A DNA stretch of 7,997 nt, from assembly GCA_002083565.1 (NCBI GenBank), contig MSXM01000047.1:238-8234 (forward strand), read 5' to 3'. Positions 6,241 to 7,997 of this stretch are shown piece by piece (the first letter of the stretch is position 1; each line of letters starts with the position of its first letter). The position numbers and the translations under genes are program-made. Source of the DNA: Nitrospira sp. ST-bin4. Lineage in GTDB: Bacteria > Nitrospirota > Nitrospiria > Nitrospirales > Nitrospiraceae. Under the pieces are notes generated by a model. It was not told the origin of the DNA. It did not search any database and saw nothing but the letters and a program-made list of their open reading frames with translations.

Positions 6241-6540
6241 TCAGCTGTCCAACCCATTTCGGGAGTCGGTGTCTCTCAGGTGTTTCCTGACTCGCACTTT
6301 CTCATGATGTTTGCGCAGCAGTTGCCGACGGATGGCATCCCGATCCTCTGCGACGATCCGGACCAGCCGGTCCACATCCTCCGCGTGTTCCCGAACCAGC
6401 TCGGATAGTTTCTGCAGCTGCCCTTCCAGCCGCTCGACACGCCACGCCATGTCGTTTGCAGGCTCCACAGGTTTGTTGGAAGACTTCACCACAGGCTTGG
6501 AGCTATTTCGAAGGGCGGCCACAACAACGTCGCGTTTCAT
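6241..6540 (-). CDS. Small basic coiled-coil protein, unknown function
   Basis: 99 residues from the ATG at 6538-6540. AAAGGAG at 6546-6552 with a 5-base spacing is an excellent Shine-Dalgarno and favours this start over the longer in-frame one at 6564. Residues 1-30 are basic and rich in Ser, Lys and Pro and probably disordered. Residues 33-80 have hydrophobic residues every three or four positions (V35, L38, L42, L45, V49, V56, L59, V63, I70), a clear heptad pattern for a dimeric or trimeric coiled coil. The C-terminus is strongly basic and His-containing, ending in an acidic tip. There is no signal peptide or membrane segment, so it is cytoplasmic. I recognise no family. SlyX-like proteins share a short coiled coil, but the resemblance is only general. 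It is transcribed away from glgC, with a promoter candidate just upstream. Confidence 0.75.
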   Translation of the reverse strand: MKRDVVVAALRNSSKPVVKSSNKPVEPANDMAWRVERLEGQLQKLSELVREHAEDVDRLVRIVAEDRDAIRRQLLRKHHEKVRVRKHLRDTDSRNGLDS

Positions 6541-6597
6541 GCTCACTCCTTTGTTACTCCACATGGAAAGCGGACGACCGCTGGATTCTGTCGGCTA

Positions 6598-6625
6598 GTA
6601 TTATCCGCAAGGAACGGGAAGTCAA
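6598..6625 (-). promoter_or_regulatory. Candidate sigma-70 promoter for the coiled-coil gene
   Basis: On the minus strand a -35 TTGACT (6625-6620, five of six matches to TTGACA) is followed after 16 bases by TAATAC (6603-6598) as a -10. An overlapping GATAAT matches the -10 consensus better but leaves only 14 bases of spacing. Either gives a leader of roughly 50 bases before the coiled-coil gene. Confidence 0.45.
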
Positions 6626-6678
6626 TGATTCCGCTTTCTTTCTATTTCATGCCGGTCCTGCTAGAATTCGCCGCATGA
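6625..6678 (+). CDS. Possible 17-codon leader peptide ahead of glgC
   Basis: ATG at 6625 opens a 17-codon frame (MIPLSFYFMPVLLEFAA) whose TGA at 6676-6678 overlaps the glgC ATG in an ATGA arrangement. AAGGAA at 6609-6614 lies 10 bases upstream. glgC itself has no clear Shine-Dalgarno, so this frame could bring ribosomes to the glgC start by termination and re-initiation. The peptide is hydrophobic and of no known family. A frame this short can occur by chance; the paired ATGA overlap and upstream purine run are the only support. Confidence 0.35.
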   Translation: MIPLSFYFMPVLLEFAA

Positions 6679-7913
6679 AGAATATCTTCACGATGGTCCT
6701 CGCCGGCGGCAAAGGCGAGCGGCTCTTTCCGCTCACCGACCAGCGCGCGAAACCGGCCGTCCCGTTCGGAGGCAAATACCGCATCATCGACTTCACCTTG
6801 AGCAATTGCCTGAATTCCGGACTCCGGAAAATCGCGGTCCTTATCCAATACAAATCGCACTCGCTCGACCGGCATATCCGGGTCGGCTGGAATGTGCTCA
6901 ATGCCGAGCTCGGAGAATATATCGCCTCCGTCCCTCCCCAGCAGCGCATCAGCGAAGACTGGTATAAAGGCACCGCCGATGCCGTCTACCAAAACATGTT
7001 CCTGCTCGACAGCGAGCAACCCGAGTTTCTCCTCATCCTGGCCGGCGATCACATCTACAAGATGAATTATGCCGAGATGTATTACTGGCTGATGGCCAAA
7101 CAGGCCGACGCGGTGGTCGGCGCGATCGACATCCCGATTCAGGACGCCTCACGATTCGGCGTGATCACAGTCGACGAAGACTATCGCATCGTCCGGTTCG
7201 ACGAAAAACCGGCCCAGCCCACTCATCTGCCGGGAGACCCCGCCCATGCGTTCGCCTCGATGGGCATCTATTTGTTCCGCACCAGCGCGATTCGCAAATT
7301 CCTGATGGCGGACGCCCAGGAATCCGGCGCCCACGACTTCGGCAGGAACATCATTCCACGGATGATCGAGGAACAGCGCGTCTACGCGTTTAAGTTTCAG
7401 GATGCGAATAAGAAAGCCGTCCAGTACTGGCGCGATATCGGCACGCTCGACGCCTACTGGGAAGCCAATATGGATCTGGTCGCCGTCGACCCACTCTTCA
7501 ATCTCTACGATCCTGAGTGGCCGATCCGCACCTACCAGGGCCAGTTTCCTCCGGCCAAGTTCGTCTTCTCGCAGGACTATCAGGGGGGGCGCATGGGCGT
7601 CGCGCTCGATTCGATCGTCTGCGGCGGCTGCATCGTATCCGGCGCGCGGGTCCAGAATTCCGTGCTGTCGCCCAACGTCCGTGTCCTGGACCATGCCGAC
7701 GTTCGCGAGTCCATCGTGATGGAAAACGTGGTGATCGGCGCCCACAGCCGTATCCGGCGCGCCATCATCGACAAAGACGTCACCATCCCTCCACATACGG
7801 AGATCGGATATAACCGGGACGCCGATGCCCGGCAATTCACCATCACTGATTCTGGTCTCGTGGTTATTTCAAAGGGAATGAAACTGCATGCCGCCGTCGA
7901 TCCACCCGGTTGA
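6675..7913 (+). CDS. glgC: Glucose-1-phosphate adenylyltransferase (ADP-glucose pyrophosphorylase)
   Basis: 412 codons with the usual start, 411-413 being close to the 431 residues of the E. coli enzyme. It makes ADP-glucose from ATP and glucose 1-phosphate in the cytoplasm, the committed step of bacterial glycogen synthesis. The N-terminal nucleotidyltransferase domain has the LAGGKGERL loop (9-17), R24-A-K-P-A-V, F31-G-G-K-Y-R-I-I-D-F, W96-Y-K-G-T-A-D-A, the catalytic D125 in AGDHIYK, E177-K178-P-A for sugar phosphate binding, and A194-S-M-G-I-Y. The left-handed beta-helix domain lies in the last 130 residues. K34 matches the E. coli activator-site Lys39, so fructose 1,6-bisphosphate-type control is possible. 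An in-frame extension to 6456 is rejected: it crosses the divergent gene and has no family similarity. The start lacks a Shine-Dalgarno. A G7 run (7583-7589) keeps the frame. The helicase-like gene overlaps its last 26 bases. Confidence 0.97.
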   Translation: MKNIFTMVLAGGKGERLFPLTDQRAKPAVPFGGKYRIIDFTLSNCLNSGLRKIAVLIQYKSHSLDRHIRVGWNVLNAELGEYIASVPPQQRISEDWYKGTADAVYQNMFLLDSEQPEFLLILAGDHIYKMNYAEMYYWLMAKQADAVVGAIDIPIQDASRFGVITVDEDYRIVRFDEKPAQPTHLPGDPAHAFASMGIYLFRTSAIRKFLMADAQESGAHDFGRNIIPRMIEEQRVYAFKFQDANKKAVQYWRDIGTLDAYWEANMDLVAVDPLFNLYDPEWPIRTYQGQFPPAKFVFSQDYQGGRMGVALDSIVCGGCIVSGARVQNSVLSPNVRVLDHADVRESIVMENVVIGAHSRIRRAIIDKDVTIPPHTEIGYNRDADARQFTITDSGLVVISKGMKLHAAVDPPG

Positions 7914-7997
7914 CCTTATCGCCTCGCTCCGCCAGAAGCACCTGACGCCCGCCATCGTGTTTCTCACCTCTCGACGCGCCTGCGATGAGGCAATGGA
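7888..7997 (+). CDS. N-terminal fragment of a helicase-like protein, cut by the window edge
   Basis: ATG at 7888 opens a frame that stays open to the right edge, giving 36 codons plus two bases. It overlaps the end of glgC by 26 bases in another frame, and AAAGGG lies about 12 bases upstream. Residues 21-36, P-A-I-V-F-L-T-S-R-R-A-C-D-E-A-M, match the pattern at the start of the second RecA-like domain in Ski2-type and related superfamily 2 helicases, where V-F-x-x-S-R is followed by C-D/E. Here that pattern occurs almost at the N-terminus. Helicase assignment rests on this one stretch; the ATPase motifs would lie beyond the window. Overlap with glgC suggests co-transcription and coupled translation. 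Confidence 0.55.
   Translation, partial: MPPSIHPVDLIASLRQKHLTPAIVFLTSRRACDEAM

Noticed and set aside
6456..6674. In-frame N-terminal extension of glgC
   Set aside because: It adds 73 residues not found in GlgC proteins, crosses the divergent coiled-coil gene and its promoter, and the family N-terminus aligns at the ATG at 6675.
7149..7835. Long minus-strand open frame inside glgC
   Set aside because: It is a shadow of the glgC reading frame, and the plus-strand protein carries every GlgC motif.

Overview
The window is about 8 kb of bacterial chromosome with eleven reasonably supported genes and no RNA gene, CRISPR array, IS element or phage gene that I can recognise. The gene content (a GlgC-type ADP-glucose synthase, a helicase start immediately downstream, a peptide deformylase next to an MsbA-like exporter, small DUF2283/DUF4258 proteins) and the fairly GC-rich code from about 2.8 kb onward suggest a Gram-negative environmental bacterium. 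My best guess is Nitrospirota (Nitrospira-like), but that is an impression from family resemblance and was not checked by any search.

Layout. Positions 1-429 hold no convincing gene, only an open frame running in from the left edge and a strong imperfect hairpin at 94-119. A plus-strand gene (430-1470) encodes a secreted five-blade PD40/WD40-like beta-propeller whose mature N-terminus is rich in Met and His. Positions 1471-1865 are mostly non-coding, with one doubtful 58-codon minus-strand frame. From 2726 down to 1866 on the minus strand lie four tiny, tightly packed genes: two Cys-pair proteins probably binding zinc, a DUF4258-like protein and a DUF2283 protein. The last two overlap by ATGA and form a toxin-antitoxin-like pair. 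Upstream, also on the minus strand, are a 574-residue MsbA-type ABC exporter (2825-4549), peptide deformylase (4569-5093, 19 nt from the exporter) and an exported HEAT-repeat protein (5204-6004).

After a 236-nt gap with small inverted repeats comes a 99-residue coiled-coil protein (6241-6540, minus) with its own promoter, divergent from glgC (6675-7913, plus). glgC lacks a Shine-Dalgarno of its own and is preceded by a possible 17-codon leader frame that ends in an ATGA overlap with its start. The beginning of a helicase-like gene (7888 to the right edge) overlaps the end of glgC by 26 nt, so glgC and the helicase are probably co-transcribed.

How they work together. GlgC makes ADP-glucose for glycogen synthesis. 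Deformylase removes the formyl group from new proteins, and the ABC exporter moves lipid or another hydrophobic cargo across the inner membrane. The HEAT protein and the propeller protein are exported, probably to act in protein contacts in the periplasm. No single pathway links them all. The most distinctive part is the low-GC left third with the propeller and the four-gene micro-operon, which looks like accessory DNA beside a more housekeeping right side.
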